Assembly (NCBI GenBank): GCA_016278505.1
Contig: JADQBQ010000002.1
Span: 1 to 64,000 of the forward strand
Direction: 5' to 3'
Length of the DNA stretch: 64,000 nt
Source of the DNA: Clostridiales bacterium
Lineage (GTDB): Bacteria > Bacillota > Desulfotomaculia > Desulfotomaculales > VENG01
Shown here: positions 36,217-43,863 of the stretch, one piece after another
How positions within the stretch are numbered: the first letter of the stretch is position 1
How the letters are laid out: the number at the start of each line of letters is the position of its first letter
Position numbers and translations under genes: made by a program
The notes under the pieces: generated by a model
Databases searched by the model: none
What the model was told of the DNA's origin: nothing
The model's input: only the letters and a program-made list of their open reading frames with translations

Positions 36217-36450
36217 CTAGATACTATCAATTTCCACAAATACTTTCTTCCGCTCTTTAATGGCAGCAGCTTTTACAACTGTACGCATTGCCTTAGCAAT
36301 ACGTCCGTGTTTGCCAATAACCTTACCCATATCTTCTGGCGCAACCCTTAATTGAATGACACTGGATTTCTCTTTCTCTGTCACATTTACCGAAACATGC
36401 TCGGGCTGGTCTACCAGGGCTTTGGCCAAGATTTCAACCAATTCTTCCAT
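36217..36450 (-). CDS. khpA: KhpA-type KH-domain RNA-binding protein (YlqC)
   Basis: The 77-aa single-KH-domain protein has the GxxG loop in GKVIGKHGRIAKAMRTVVKAA (about residues 46-66). It belongs to the KhpA/YlqC family, small RNA-binding proteins that work with KhpB in Gram-positive bacteria. I start at ATG 36450 behind GAGGAGG; an upstream TTG in frame at 36468 would put the ribosome site inside the gene. It sits in its conserved place between rpsP and rimM. Confidence 0.93.
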   Translation of the reverse strand: MEELVEILAKALVDQPEHVSVNVTEKEKSSVIQLRVAPEDMGKVIGKHGRIAKAMRTVVKAAAIKERKKVFVEIDSI

Positions 36451-36468
36451 AGAGATAGACCTCCTCAA

Positions 36469-36729
36469 TTATTCCCCTGCTGGTTTATTAAGAACGCCTG
36501 CCTTGTTAAATAAGTCTCTGACAGTACCGGTAAGCTGTGCCCCTTTACCAATCCAGTCTCTCGCCTTGACCTCGTCAATCTTAATTTCTACCGGCTCTTT
36601 AAGCGGATTATAATAACCAAGTTCCTCAATAAACCTACCATCACGGGGCGAACGAGAATCAGATACCACTATCCTATAAATGGGATTCTTTTTAGCTCCA
36701 ATCCTTTTCAATCTAATTTTAACGGCCAC
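36469..36729 (-). CDS. rpsP: 30S ribosomal protein S16
   Basis: The 86-aa protein begins [21 protein letters not shown] and contains [19 protein letters not shown] and [16 protein letters not shown], all S16 hallmarks. Start ATG 36729 follows AGGAGG. Normally ffh lies directly upstream; here a 212-bp inverted-repeat element separates them, so rpsP transcription must cross or restart after it. Confidence 0.96.
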   Translation of the reverse strand: MAVKIRLKRIGAKKNPIYRIVVSDSRSPRDGRFIEELGYYNPLKEPVEIKIDEVKARDWIGKGAQLTGTVRDLFNKAGVLNKPAGE

Positions 36730-36760
36730 CTTGTTGTCACCTCCTTTTTAAAGTATAGGC

Positions 36761-36784
36761 CATCCTAGGGACCGAACGGTCCTC
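36761..36784. repeat. Left flanking direct repeat: duplicated 3' tip of ffh
   Basis: CATCCTAGGGACCGAACGGT followed by CCTC repeats the sequence at 37030-37055, where it forms the ffh stop codon and last codons. The two copies differ by one base and one two-base indel. This is what a target-site duplication around the inverted-repeat element would look like, although 28 bases separate this repeat from the element's left terminal repeat. Confidence 0.7.
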
Positions 36785-36811
36785 TCAGGTTGTTGACAAA
36801 GCTGTGTGGTT

Positions 36812-37023
36812 AACCTGTCTTTTGCGCCCGCTCATTGCAATTCATCTCGCAGGCCAGGCTAAGGCTCAGTCTCACGCTCCAGCGGGATTCCCGCCCCATT
36901 CGCCGTCCTGGCTCAGGGGGCGGCCTCGCACGTCCTGTGCTCGGTCCCGCTTCCGCTTATCGACTTCGCCAAGCCTGGCTAGCTGCTCGATTCAATGCAT
37001 TCGCTATGCGCAAAAGACAGGTT
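36812..37023. repeat. Inverted-repeat element, copy 1 (212 bp)
   Basis: The element has perfect 16-bp terminal inverted repeats (AACCTGTCTTTTGCGC at 36812-36827; complement at 37008-37023) and imperfectly complementary arms of roughly 75-80 bp around a GC-rich centre. It is far more GC-rich than nearby intergenic DNA and encodes no plausible protein. A second copy with the same ends lies at 40518-40810. It may be a MITE-like non-autonomous element, or a large structured RNA or DNA element. It sits between ffh and rpsP. Confidence 0.8.
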
Positions 37024-37035
37024 TGTCATCATCCT

Positions 37036-38406
37036 CTAGGGACCGAAAGGTCCTCCTTTTTTGCCCATCATTAAGGGGTTTTTACCTGCTTTCCCCTTTT
37101 TCATAGACTTTTCTGCATCCATAAGCTGTTTCATCATTTTTTTGGTCTGTCCAAACTGTTTTAGTAGCCGATTCACATCCTGCACCCTGGTGCCGCTACC
37201 ACGGGCAATGCGCTTTTTCCTGCTGCCGCTGATCTCAGAGGGATTTTGCCTTTCGAAGGGAGTCATAGAATTAATGATTGCTTCTACGTAAACCAGTTCC
37301 TTCTCGTCTATATGCATGTCTTTTAATTTTTTATTGTTTCCCAGTCCCGGAATCATACCCATTATTTGGTCGATAGGACCTAGCTTTTTAACCTGCTGTA
37401 GTTGGTCTACAAAATCATCCAATGTAAACTCCATACTACGAATGCGTTTATTTAACTTGGATACTTTTTCCTGATCGAAATTATCCTGAGCCTTTTCTAT
37501 TAGGGTAAGCATATCCCCCATGCCCAATATACGGTCTGCCATCCGGTTAGGGTGGAATGTCTCCAGGGCATCCAGCTTTTCCCCAATGCCTACAAATTTG
37601 ATTGGACGGCCCGTTACGGCTTTTACCGATAAAGCCGCTCCTCCCCGGGCATCCCCGTCCAGTTTGGTCAAAACCACTCCGTCCAGCTCAAGCCGCTCGT
37701 TAAATGTATTAGCCACATTGACTGCATCCTGCCCGGTCATGGCGTCAACCACCAGTAAAATTTCATCCGGCTTTATCTCTGATTTAACGGCAAATAACTC
37801 TTCCATTAATTCCTCATCAATATGAAGACGTCCAGCGGTATCAATAATCACTACATCTTGGCCATTATTGATTGCACTTTCTTTAGCTGCCCTGGCAATG
37901 GCTGGTGGCCGCTGTTTGTCACCCATGGAGAAAACCGGCATGTCAAGTTGACTACCCAACACTTCCAATTGTTTTATTGCCGCCGGCCTGTATATATCCC
38001 CTGCTACCAATAGGGGCTTGCGACCCTGTTTACGCAGTAACCTGGCCAACTTTGCAGAGGTGGTGGTTTTACCTGCGCCTTGCAGCCCCACCATCATGAT
38101 CACGGTTGGAGGTTTGGAAGCCATATTAATTTTACTTTCTTCGCCTCCCATAAGGCCAACCAGCTCATCATGTACAATTTTTATCACCTGTTGGGCGGGG
38201 GTCAAACTATCCAGAACATCGTGCCCTACCGCTCTTTCTCGGACTCGTTTCATAAAATCTTTTACCACTTGAAAGTTAACATCAGCGGATAAAAGAGCCC
38301 GGCGAACTTCTTTAAGAGCTAAGTCTACATCCGACTCATTTAGTTTTCCCTTGCTTTTAAGCTTTTTAAAGGCATCTTGAAGCCTTTCAGCCAGACTGGA
38401 AAACAC
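37036..38406 (-). CDS. ffh: Signal recognition particle protein Ffh
   Basis: The 456-aa SRP54 GTPase has N and G domains with G1 GLQGAGKT (residues 107-114), DTAGRLHIDEE (G3) and TKLDGDARGGAAL (G4/G5), and a Met-rich M domain (about 300-440) that binds SRP RNA and signal peptides. Start GTG 38406 follows TAGGGGG. Its last codons and stop (GGPFGP*) are part of a direct repeat that reappears beyond the inserted 212-bp element, suggesting an insertion at its 3' end that left the coding sequence intact. Confidence 0.96.
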   Translation of the reverse strand: MFSSLAERLQDAFKKLKSKGKLNESDVDLALKEVRRALLSADVNFQVVKDFMKRVRERAVGHDVLDSLTPAQQVIKIVHDELVGLMGGEESKINMASKPPTVIMMVGLQGAGKTTTSAKLARLLRKQGRKPLLVAGDIYRPAAIKQLEVLGSQLDMPVFSMGDKQRPPAIARAAKESAINNGQDVVIIDTAGRLHIDEELMEELFAVKSEIKPDEILLVVDAMTGQDAVNVANTFNERLELDGVVLTKLDGDARGGAALSVKAVTGRPIKFVGIGEKLDALETFHPNRMADRILGMGDMLTLIEKAQDNFDQEKVSKLNKRIRSMEFTLDDFVDQLQQVKKLGPIDQIMGMIPGLGNNKKLKDMHIDEKELVYVEAIINSMTPFERQNPSEISGSRKKRIARGSGTRVQDVNRLLKQFGQTKKMMKQLMDAEKSMKKGKAGKNPLMMGKKGGPFGP

Positions 38407-38472
38407 TTAACATCCCCCTAGAAATAACTACCGCAGGGTAACCCCCTTGGTAATACTAATCTAAAAAAAATA

Positions 38473-38826
38473 CTATTCTTCACTGCTAATTTCAAGCATC
38501 CTCTCTAACATTTGCCTTGCTTTTACCACTGACTCGGCACTACCTTTAATTTCTGATTCATCCAGCAATCTGGCAACTTCCGACAGCTTTTTTCTCTGAT
38601 CCAAGAATCGTTTCACCAGACCGAGCTTATCTTCGTAATCACTTAAAACTTTTTCCGATCTTTTAAGACTATCATATACCGCTTGTCTACTAACATCATA
38701 GTTCTCAGCTATTTCACCCAGCGATAAATCATGTCCATAGTACAGATCAATAAAACTTTTCTGTTTTTTGGTTAGTAATTGTCCGTAAAAATCAAATAGT
38801 AAAGCCATCCAGGCCACTTTGTCCAT
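38473..38826 (-). CDS. ylxM: YlxM-family DNA-binding protein (SRP operon)
   Basis: The 117-aa helix-turn-helix protein matches UPF0122/YlxM: LLTKKQKSFIDLYYGHDLSLGEIAENYDVSRQAVYDSLKRSEKVL resembles sigma region 4. YlxM is encoded before ffh in most Firmicutes and has been linked to SRP function. I start at ATG 38826 (MDKVAWMALL) behind AAAAAGGG; the frame extends upstream to 38898 without a start signal. It is the first gene of the block. Confidence 0.92.
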   Translation of the reverse strand: MDKVAWMALLFDFYGQLLTKKQKSFIDLYYGHDLSLGEIAENYDVSRQAVYDSLKRSEKVLSDYEDKLGLVKRFLDQRKKLSEVARLLDESEIKGSAESVVKARQMLERMLEISSEE

Positions 38827-38945
38827 ATTCATCCCTTTTTCACTATAAAGGCAATATACTTTACACCAGATTGTAGCGGAACTTACTCCTGTTGTCAAGG
38901 CTTTTAACTTTAAGTTGGCCTGCTAGTGCATGTTATTGCATAAAA

Positions 38946-38974
38946 TTGACAGGCGCTGATTGCCGTGATAAATT
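38946..38974 (+). promoter_or_regulatory. Predicted sigma-A promoter of the class III aminotransferase gene
   Basis: A consensus -35 TTGACA (38946-38951) and a -10 TAAATT (38969-38974) are separated by exactly 17 bases, about 50 bases upstream of the TTG start codon. Confidence 0.6.
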
Positions 38975-38986
38975 TATAAATAAGTT

Positions 38987-39005
38987 TGTGCACAATCTTT
39001 GCACA
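38987..39005 (+). promoter_or_regulatory. Inverted repeat in the aminotransferase leader, possible operator
   Basis: TGTGCA (38987-38992) and TGCACA (39000-39005), seven bases apart, lie just downstream of the predicted promoter, where a repressor could act. No candidate regulator gene is adjacent. Confidence 0.3.
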
Positions 39006-39026
39006 TTAGTGAGGTGAATAGATTAG

Positions 39027-40442
39027 TTGAACGAAAAAAATACCAACAAAAACAGCCTAAACCTTATTTCGTTGGAACAGGCGGTATCTCTAAACAGAAG
39101 TGACATACGAAAACTACATAAAGAATATGGTAATTCAGGCCTTACTTCCACAATGAGCCTTTTAGACTTCGACAAAAATTTTGTCAGAGCCCAAGGAGCA
39201 AGTGTATGGGACAGTGACGGTAATAAATATTTGGACTTTCTGGGCGGGTTCGGCTCACTTAACGTAGGCCACAATCATCCTAAAATTCTCGCTGCACTCG
39301 AAACGGCAAATCAATTACCAAGCATCATACCCGCATCATTACCGGCCCTGGCGGGCGCCCTGGCAAAAAACTTAGCCCAAATCACCCCGGGTGACCTGCA
39401 AAGATCTTTCTTCTGCAACAGCGGGGCTGAAGCAGTTGAGGGGGCACTAAAACTGGCCCGCGCAGCGACTGGAAAAACAAATATCGTATTTTGTGATAAT
39501 TCCTTTCACGGCAAAACCTTTGGGGCCTTATCAGTTACCGGAAGGGATAAATACCAAAAGCCCTTTGAGCCGCTTCTGCCTGGTTGTCATTCGGTACCTT
39601 TCAATGATGTAGACGCCCTGGTAAAAGCTTTAAGTTCATTTTCTCCCGCGGCATTTATAGTTGAGCCCATACAGGGTGAGGGCGGGATTATCACACCTTC
39701 AAAAGAGTATTTTAAACAGGTGCAAAAGATATGCAAAAAATACAGTACGCTTTTGATTATCGATGAAGTTCAGACCGGTTTAGGCCGTACAGGTAAAATG
39801 TTTGCATGTGAGCGCCACCATATAGAACCTGATGTTCTTTGTTTGGCCAAATCTCTAGGTGGAGGGACAATGCCCATAGGGGCATTTGTCACCAAGGATG
39901 CTATCTGGAGAAAAGCCTACGGTGGTATGGATAAGGCTACTTTACATACTTCCACCTTTGGGGGAAATTCCCGGGCTGCAGCTGCCGGGCTGGCCACCCT
40001 GCAAGTAATTTATGAGGAAAACCTGCTTGATAAGACAAAGCAAAACGGAGATTTCTTTCTTGATCAATTGAACAGGCTTAAAAATAAGCATCCCCTTATA
40101 AAAGAAGTAAGGGGACAGGGGCTTATGATTGGGTTGGAATTTAATCAGGTAGAAGGTTTGGGCGATAAATTAAGCATGGGGATTACAAATAAGCTCTCCC
40201 AGGAGTATATGGGCAGCCTTGTTGCCGGAGAATTAATGAACGAGTTCAAAATCATTACTGCTTATACTTTAAACAATCCCAATGTTATCCGGCTTGAACC
40301 ACCTTTAATTGTTTCCCGCGAAGAATTGGAGGCAGTTGTGGATGCTTTTGATAAAATTCTTTCGCGTCACCGGGGGTTCTTTAGTGTTGCTGCTTCGGGG
40401 GCCAGGACAATCCTGAAGTCATTCAGGCAGAATAATAAATAA
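39027..40442 (+). CDS. Class III PLP-dependent aminotransferase, putrescine/ornithine aminotransferase-like
   Basis: The 471-aa protein is a class III (omega) aminotransferase: FLGGFGSLNVGHNHP, FCNSGAEAVEGALKLARAATG, SFHGKTFGALSVTG, LLIIDEVQTGLGRTG and the PLP-Lys in CLAKSLGGGTMPIGAF (about residue 275). The N-terminal extension of about 50 residues is reminiscent of putrescine aminotransferase (YgjG); acetylornithine or ornithine aminotransferase activity cannot be excluded. Start TTG 39027 follows GAGGTG. It is monocistronic with a good promoter, and the second inverted-repeat element lies about 75 bases after its stop codon. Confidence 0.85.
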   Translation: MNEKNTNKNSLNLISLEQAVSLNRSDIRKLHKEYGNSGLTSTMSLLDFDKNFVRAQGASVWDSDGNKYLDFLGGFGSLNVGHNHPKILAALETANQLPSIIPASLPALAGALAKNLAQITPGDLQRSFFCNSGAEAVEGALKLARAATGKTNIVFCDNSFHGKTFGALSVTGRDKYQKPFEPLLPGCHSVPFNDVDALVKALSSFSPAAFIVEPIQGEGGIITPSKEYFKQVQKICKKYSTLLIIDEVQTGLGRTGKMFACERHHIEPDVLCLAKSLGGGTMPIGAFVTKDAIWRKAYGGMDKATLHTSTFGGNSRAAAAGLATLQVIYEENLLDKTKQNGDFFLDQLNRLKNKHPLIKEVRGQGLMIGLEFNQVEGLGDKLSMGITNKLSQEYMGSLVAGELMNEFKIITAYTLNNPNVIRLEPPLIVSREELEAVVDAFDKILSRHRGFFSVAASGARTILKSFRQNNK

Positions 40443-40474
40443 ACCTAAGCCTGGCTTGTTCGCTTTAAGTAGGA

Positions 40475-40482
40475 TCGTAATC
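40475..40482. repeat. Left short direct repeat flanking element copy 2
   Basis: TCGTAATC here recurs at 40813-40820, just beyond the right terminal repeat. Eight bases could be chance, but the layout matches copy 1 (left repeat some 30 bases outside the terminal inverted repeat, right repeat a few bases outside). Confidence 0.35.
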
Positions 40483-40517
40483 CGGCCAGCCTTCGGCCGG
40501 CCAGGGCTTGGTAGCTC

Positions 40518-40810
40518 AACCTGCCTTTTGCGCCCGCTCATTCATTTCATCTCGCAGCGCCAGGCTAAGCTCAGTCTCACGCTCCAGCGGGGTTCCCAAA
40601 TTAATAAGCCTCATCTTAAGACCAGATATTTCCGCAATGGCTTAGATAAGAGTTGTATTACGAAAACAGCGGTGATGCCATTGCTGTCCGCCGTCCTGGC
40701 TCAGGGGGCGGCCTCGCACGTCCTGTGCTCGGCCCCGCTTCCGCTTATCGACTTCGCTAAGCCTGGCTGCTGCTCGATTCAATTCATTCGCTCTGCGCAA
40801 AAGGCAGGTT
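40518..40810. repeat. Inverted-repeat element, copy 2 (293 bp, with about 80 bp extra)
   Basis: The terminal repeats are AACCTGCCTTTTGCGC (40518-40533) and its complement (40795-40810). Apart from a few changes it matches copy 1 at both ends and through the GC-rich centre. An extra segment of about 80-85 bp (about 40598-40688), AT-rich and holding its own GCAATGGC/GCCATTGC inverted repeat, interrupts it. The base that differs from copy 1 in the terminal repeat is changed in both arms, so pairing is kept. Confidence 0.8.
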
Positions 40811-40858
40811 TGTCGTAATCTTACGCCCAAACCCATAAAAAGGTAGCCGTGTTCCCAC

Positions 40859-41704
40859 TTAATCAGGTCTTAGTGCTTGGTAGCCTGCCAGCAGGCTTCT
40901 TGTCAATGGCCCGGGTTTACCGTCACCGATTTCGATATCGTCCACCCTGGTTACCGGGGCTACTTCATGAATGGTGTTGGTGCAAAACACTTCTTCCGCA
41001 GCCGTTAGTTCCGTGGCGGAAAAAGGTTCCTCCCTAACTTCTACACCCATTGACTCAGCAATTTGAATAACATACTTTCTGGTAATACCGGGAAGTATTT
41101 TGTTGCCGTTAGGATATGTTTTTAGTATACCCTGTTTAATTATGAACACATTGCTGGAGGCAGCCTCGGTTACAGTACCGTCATCCATTACAAAGACTGC
41201 TTCTACCGCCCCGCTCTTCTGTGCCTTGTGCTTAGCCAGAATATTTGCCTGCAGGGAAATGCTTTTAACGTTGCACATCTGCCAGCGCAGATCCGGGTGT
41301 GTAATTACTTTAATTCCTTCACTGTACATAGATGGCGGAATTTCCGGCACATGCCGTACGGTAACTAACAGGTTAGGCTTTATCCCGGCGTCAAAGGTAT
41401 GATTACGAGGAGCCGTTCCCCGGCTGAGCTGTATATAAACCATTGCTTCTTTAATGCCGGATTCTGTCAAAAGTTCTTCGCATATGGCGCCGATATCTTT
41501 TTCCACCTCAGGTAGGTCTATTTCCACGGCAGCTGCACTGGACTTTAATCGCTCCAGATGGTCCTGTAGTGCAAACATCTTTCCATTATAAGCGCGAATC
41601 ACTTCATAAATGCCGTCTCCAAAAATATAGCCCCGGTCATTGACTGAGATATGAGCCTCTGCAAATGAGCCAATCCATCCGTTCAGATATACCAGTTCTT
41701 TCAT
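40859..41704 (-). CDS. dat: D-amino acid aminotransferase (PLP fold type IV)
   Basis: The 281-aa fold-type IV aminotransferase has the PLP-Lys in CNVKSISL (Lys147) and the segment SRGTAPRNHTF (about residues 94-104), which matches the RGxxxRxH signature that binds the alpha-carboxylate in D-amino-acid aminotransferases; branched-chain enzymes differ there. It probably interconverts D-alanine and D-glutamate for peptidoglycan. Start ATG 41704 follows TGAGGG. A branched-chain or 4-amino-4-deoxychorismate role is less likely. Confidence 0.82.
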   Translation of the reverse strand: MKELVYLNGWIGSFAEAHISVNDRGYIFGDGIYEVIRAYNGKMFALQDHLERLKSSAAAVEIDLPEVEKDIGAICEELLTESGIKEAMVYIQLSRGTAPRNHTFDAGIKPNLLVTVRHVPEIPPSMYSEGIKVITHPDLRWQMCNVKSISLQANILAKHKAQKSGAVEAVFVMDDGTVTEAASSNVFIIKQGILKTYPNGNKILPGITRKYVIQIAESMGVEVREEPFSATELTAAEEVFCTNTIHEVAPVTRVDDIEIGDGKPGPLTRSLLAGYQALRPD

Positions 41705-41778
41705 ATTATCCCTCATTCGAATAAATTAATTGACTATATAATATCTTTTGGATTAGCTAAAAGGCAATATATTATAGA

Positions 41779-41810
41779 AAAAAACGGTGCCGCGCCCGGC
41801 ACCGTTTTTT
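41779..41810. terminator. Terminator of the SAM by-product salvage operon
   Basis: A 13-bp stem including flanking A/T (41779-41791 with 41798-41810, core CGGTGCC/GGCACCG) has a six-base loop and T-runs on both strands. It stands three bases after the mtaD stop codon (41814). Confidence 0.9.
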
Positions 41811-41813
41811 AAA

Positions 41814-43127
41814 CTATTTACCTGCCGCCTCTTTCACCAGCCGGTCAGCACATTCTTGTGCTTTAGCGCAAATTTCATCTACATCTACTGTCAGCAGGCG
41901 GCGGTTTTCCATAAGTATCTGCCCGTTGACAATGGTTGTATCGATGTCGGCGGATGAAGCAGCATATGCCACATGAGAAGCAGGATTGTGGAGCGGATAC
42001 AGGTGTGGTTTATCCATATCGATAAGTATTATGTCGGCCTTATAACCGGGCTTTAGCATGCCTACTTCTTTTTCCATGCCTAACACCCTGGCTCCCTCTC
42101 TAGTGGCCATACCCAAAGCGGCAGATGCCGGCAAGGCGGTTGCATCTTCGGTGGAAACCTTTTGCAGGAATGATGCGCTGCGCAATTCTTCCAGCATATC
42201 CAAATTGTTATTGCTGGACGCGCCGTCTGTTCCCAGCCCAACTACTGCTCCGGCGTCTATTAGTTTTTGTACCGGCGCTATACCGCTGGCTAACTTCATA
42301 TTGCTTTCGGGATTATGAGCAATACCAACCTTTTTAGTGCTTAGTATTTCTATGTCTTTATCATCCAAATGCACGCAATGAGCGGCAAGGACCGGAAGTT
42401 CAAAGAGCCCAATACTGTCCATGAGCTGAGTGGGTGTCTTTCCGTACTGCTCAGTTATGTCGGTGAACTCCCCGCGGGTTTCTGCCAGGTGAATGTGGAT
42501 ACCCACATTTAGTTCTTTCGCGTATTCCATAGCCTGCTGAACAAACTCGGGCGGGCATGTATAAGGGGCGTGGGGTCCGAACATACACTTAATTCTTCCT
42601 TCTGCCGTACCGTTATAATTCTTTATAAATTCTTTACTTTCTTCCAAGGCCTGGGGGCCGTTGGGGGCTATACCGATCATGCCCCGGCTTAAAACAGCTC
42701 TCAGACCCGACTTTTCTACCGATTCGGCAATCCGGTCCATGTGCATGTACATATCAGCAAAAGTGGTGGTCCCTGACATTATCATTTCCACGCAACAAAG
42801 CATAGCTCCCCAGTAATTATCATCCGACGTCATATTATCCTCAAATGGCCAAATCATTTCCTGCAGCCATTTCATCAAGGGGAGATCATCGGCATAACTG
42901 CGCAGCAGGGTCATGGAAGCATGGGTGTGACAGTTGACAAAGCCGGGCAGAGCAACCATCTTGTCACCACCGGTGGTTTTTTCAGCTACAAAATCTCCGG
43001 TGGTTGACCCCGCCGGGCCAACATGAATAATGCGGTCGCCGTCAACCGCTATTTCGCCGCCGGAAAAGACCTCACCATTTTCATTCATGGTAAGAATGTT
43101 TCCGGCTTTAATCAAAAGTTTTGCCAT
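41814..43127 (-). CDS. mtaD: 5-methylthioadenosine/S-adenosylhomocysteine deaminase (MtaD/DadD)
   Basis: The 437-aa amidohydrolase has Zn-binding NCHTH (His67, His69), IHIHLAETRGEFTD, AHCVHLDD and GLGTDGASSNNNLDMLEEL, matching MtaD/DadD. These enzymes deaminate S-adenosylhomocysteine, methylthioadenosine and 5'-deoxyadenosine to their inosine forms. It is the last gene of the salvage operon, and its products would be substrates for the MtnP-like and AhcY-like neighbours. A GGGAGGG ribosome site lies about 24 bases upstream, with an ACCGGT-CTTT-ACCGGT hairpin between it and the ATG. Confidence 0.88.
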   Translation of the reverse strand: MAKLLIKAGNILTMNENGEVFSGGEIAVDGDRIIHVGPAGSTTGDFVAEKTTGGDKMVALPGFVNCHTHASMTLLRSYADDLPLMKWLQEMIWPFEDNMTSDDNYWGAMLCCVEMIMSGTTTFADMYMHMDRIAESVEKSGLRAVLSRGMIGIAPNGPQALEESKEFIKNYNGTAEGRIKCMFGPHAPYTCPPEFVQQAMEYAKELNVGIHIHLAETRGEFTDITEQYGKTPTQLMDSIGLFELPVLAAHCVHLDDKDIEILSTKKVGIAHNPESNMKLASGIAPVQKLIDAGAVVGLGTDGASSNNNLDMLEELRSASFLQKVSTEDATALPASAALGMATREGARVLGMEKEVGMLKPGYKADIILIDMDKPHLYPLHNPASHVAYAASSADIDTTIVNGQILMENRRLLTVDVDEICAKAQECADRLVKEAAGK

Positions 43128-43186
43128 CTATTTACCGGTAAAGACCGGTTCCCTCCCTTCATTATAAAAGTTATCCATATTGATCA

Positions 43187-43211
43187 CACCCGCCCCTTTT
43201 TAGGGCGGGTG
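43187..43211 (-). other. Strong hairpin between aldolase and mtaD genes
   Basis: A nine-base GC-rich stem (CACCCGCCC 43187-43195 with GGGCGGGTG 43203-43211) lies five bases after the aldolase stop codon. On the minus strand no T-run follows, so it is more likely an mRNA-stabilising or processing hairpin, or a weak attenuator, than a full terminator. Confidence 0.5.
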
Positions 43212-43215
43212 GTTT

Positions 43216-43863
43216 CTAATTCTCTGTATTCTGTCCGTAACTTTGCAAAAAGGCACTCCGCAAAGAAGAAACATCCTTTTCATCAAGGCAGAACGGGGAA
43301 CCCACGGACAGGCTCATGATATATACACGGCAAGCCTTCTCGACTATTTGGCAGATAAGTAGAGCTTCCCTGATGTCCTTACCTACTCCTACCAGTCCAT
43401 GGTTAGCTAAAAGTACAGCCCCGCAGTCTCCCAGGGTTTGTGAAGCAGAACAGGCTAACTCTTCACTGCCGGCCGGGGCATATTCGCTGACCGGAACCTC
43501 TCCACCCACAAGCTGAGCTTGTTCCTCCAGTATAACCGGGAGATTAATACGAGACACCGCCAGTGCACTTGCATAAATACTGTGAGTATGCATTATGGCA
43601 TGCACGTCCGGCCTGTTACGATAAATCTCCAGGTGCAGCGGAGCTTCTGTGGACGGGCGCCTAAAACCTGATTTTACGTTCCCCGAATTATTTAGTAATA
43701 CTATATCCTGGACATTCAGAGAATCATAAGGCATCCCGCTTGGCGTGATAATCAGGCCATCTGCAACGCGCATCGAAGCATTTCCCCAGGTGCCGGCCAC
43801 GAGGCCGCTGCCGATCATATCATTACAAGCCGCTATCAGCTCCAGGCCGGCTTTATTATTCAT
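43216..43863 (-). CDS. Class II aldolase/adducin-family protein, probable 5-(methylthio)ribulose-1-phosphate aldolase
   Basis: The 215-aa protein is a class II (zinc) aldolase of the fuculose-phosphate aldolase type: [12 protein letters not shown], a catalytic Glu near residue 73 (STEAPLH), His92 and His94 in [10 protein letters not shown], and a third His in [11 protein letters not shown]. Next to mtnA, the likely reaction is cleavage of methylthioribulose-1-phosphate (or 5-deoxyribulose-1-phosphate) to dihydroxyacetone phosphate and an aldehyde, as in the Ald2 branch of the DHAP shunt; MtnB dehydratases are a related fold but differ. ATG 43863 overlaps the ahcY stop; an in-frame ATG lies at 43887. 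No gene for the later Met salvage steps follows. Confidence 0.78.
   Translation of the reverse strand: MNNKAGLELIAACNDMIGSGLVAGTWGNASMRVADGLIITPSGMPYDSLNVQDIVLLNNSGNVKSGFRRPSTEAPLHLEIYRNRPDVHAIMHTHSIYASALAVSRINLPVILEEQAQLVGGEVPVSEYAPAGSEELACSASQTLGDCGAVLLANHGLVGVGKDIREALLICQIVEKACRVYIMSLSVGSPFCLDEKDVSSLRSAFLQSYGQNTEN

Noticed and set aside
36804-37106. Plus-strand 100-aa and, at 40456-40818, 120-aa open frames across the two inverted-repeat elements
   Set aside because: The frames are not kept between the copies, lack ribosome sites and arise from a GC-rich palindromic sequence; the shared feature is pairing, not coding.
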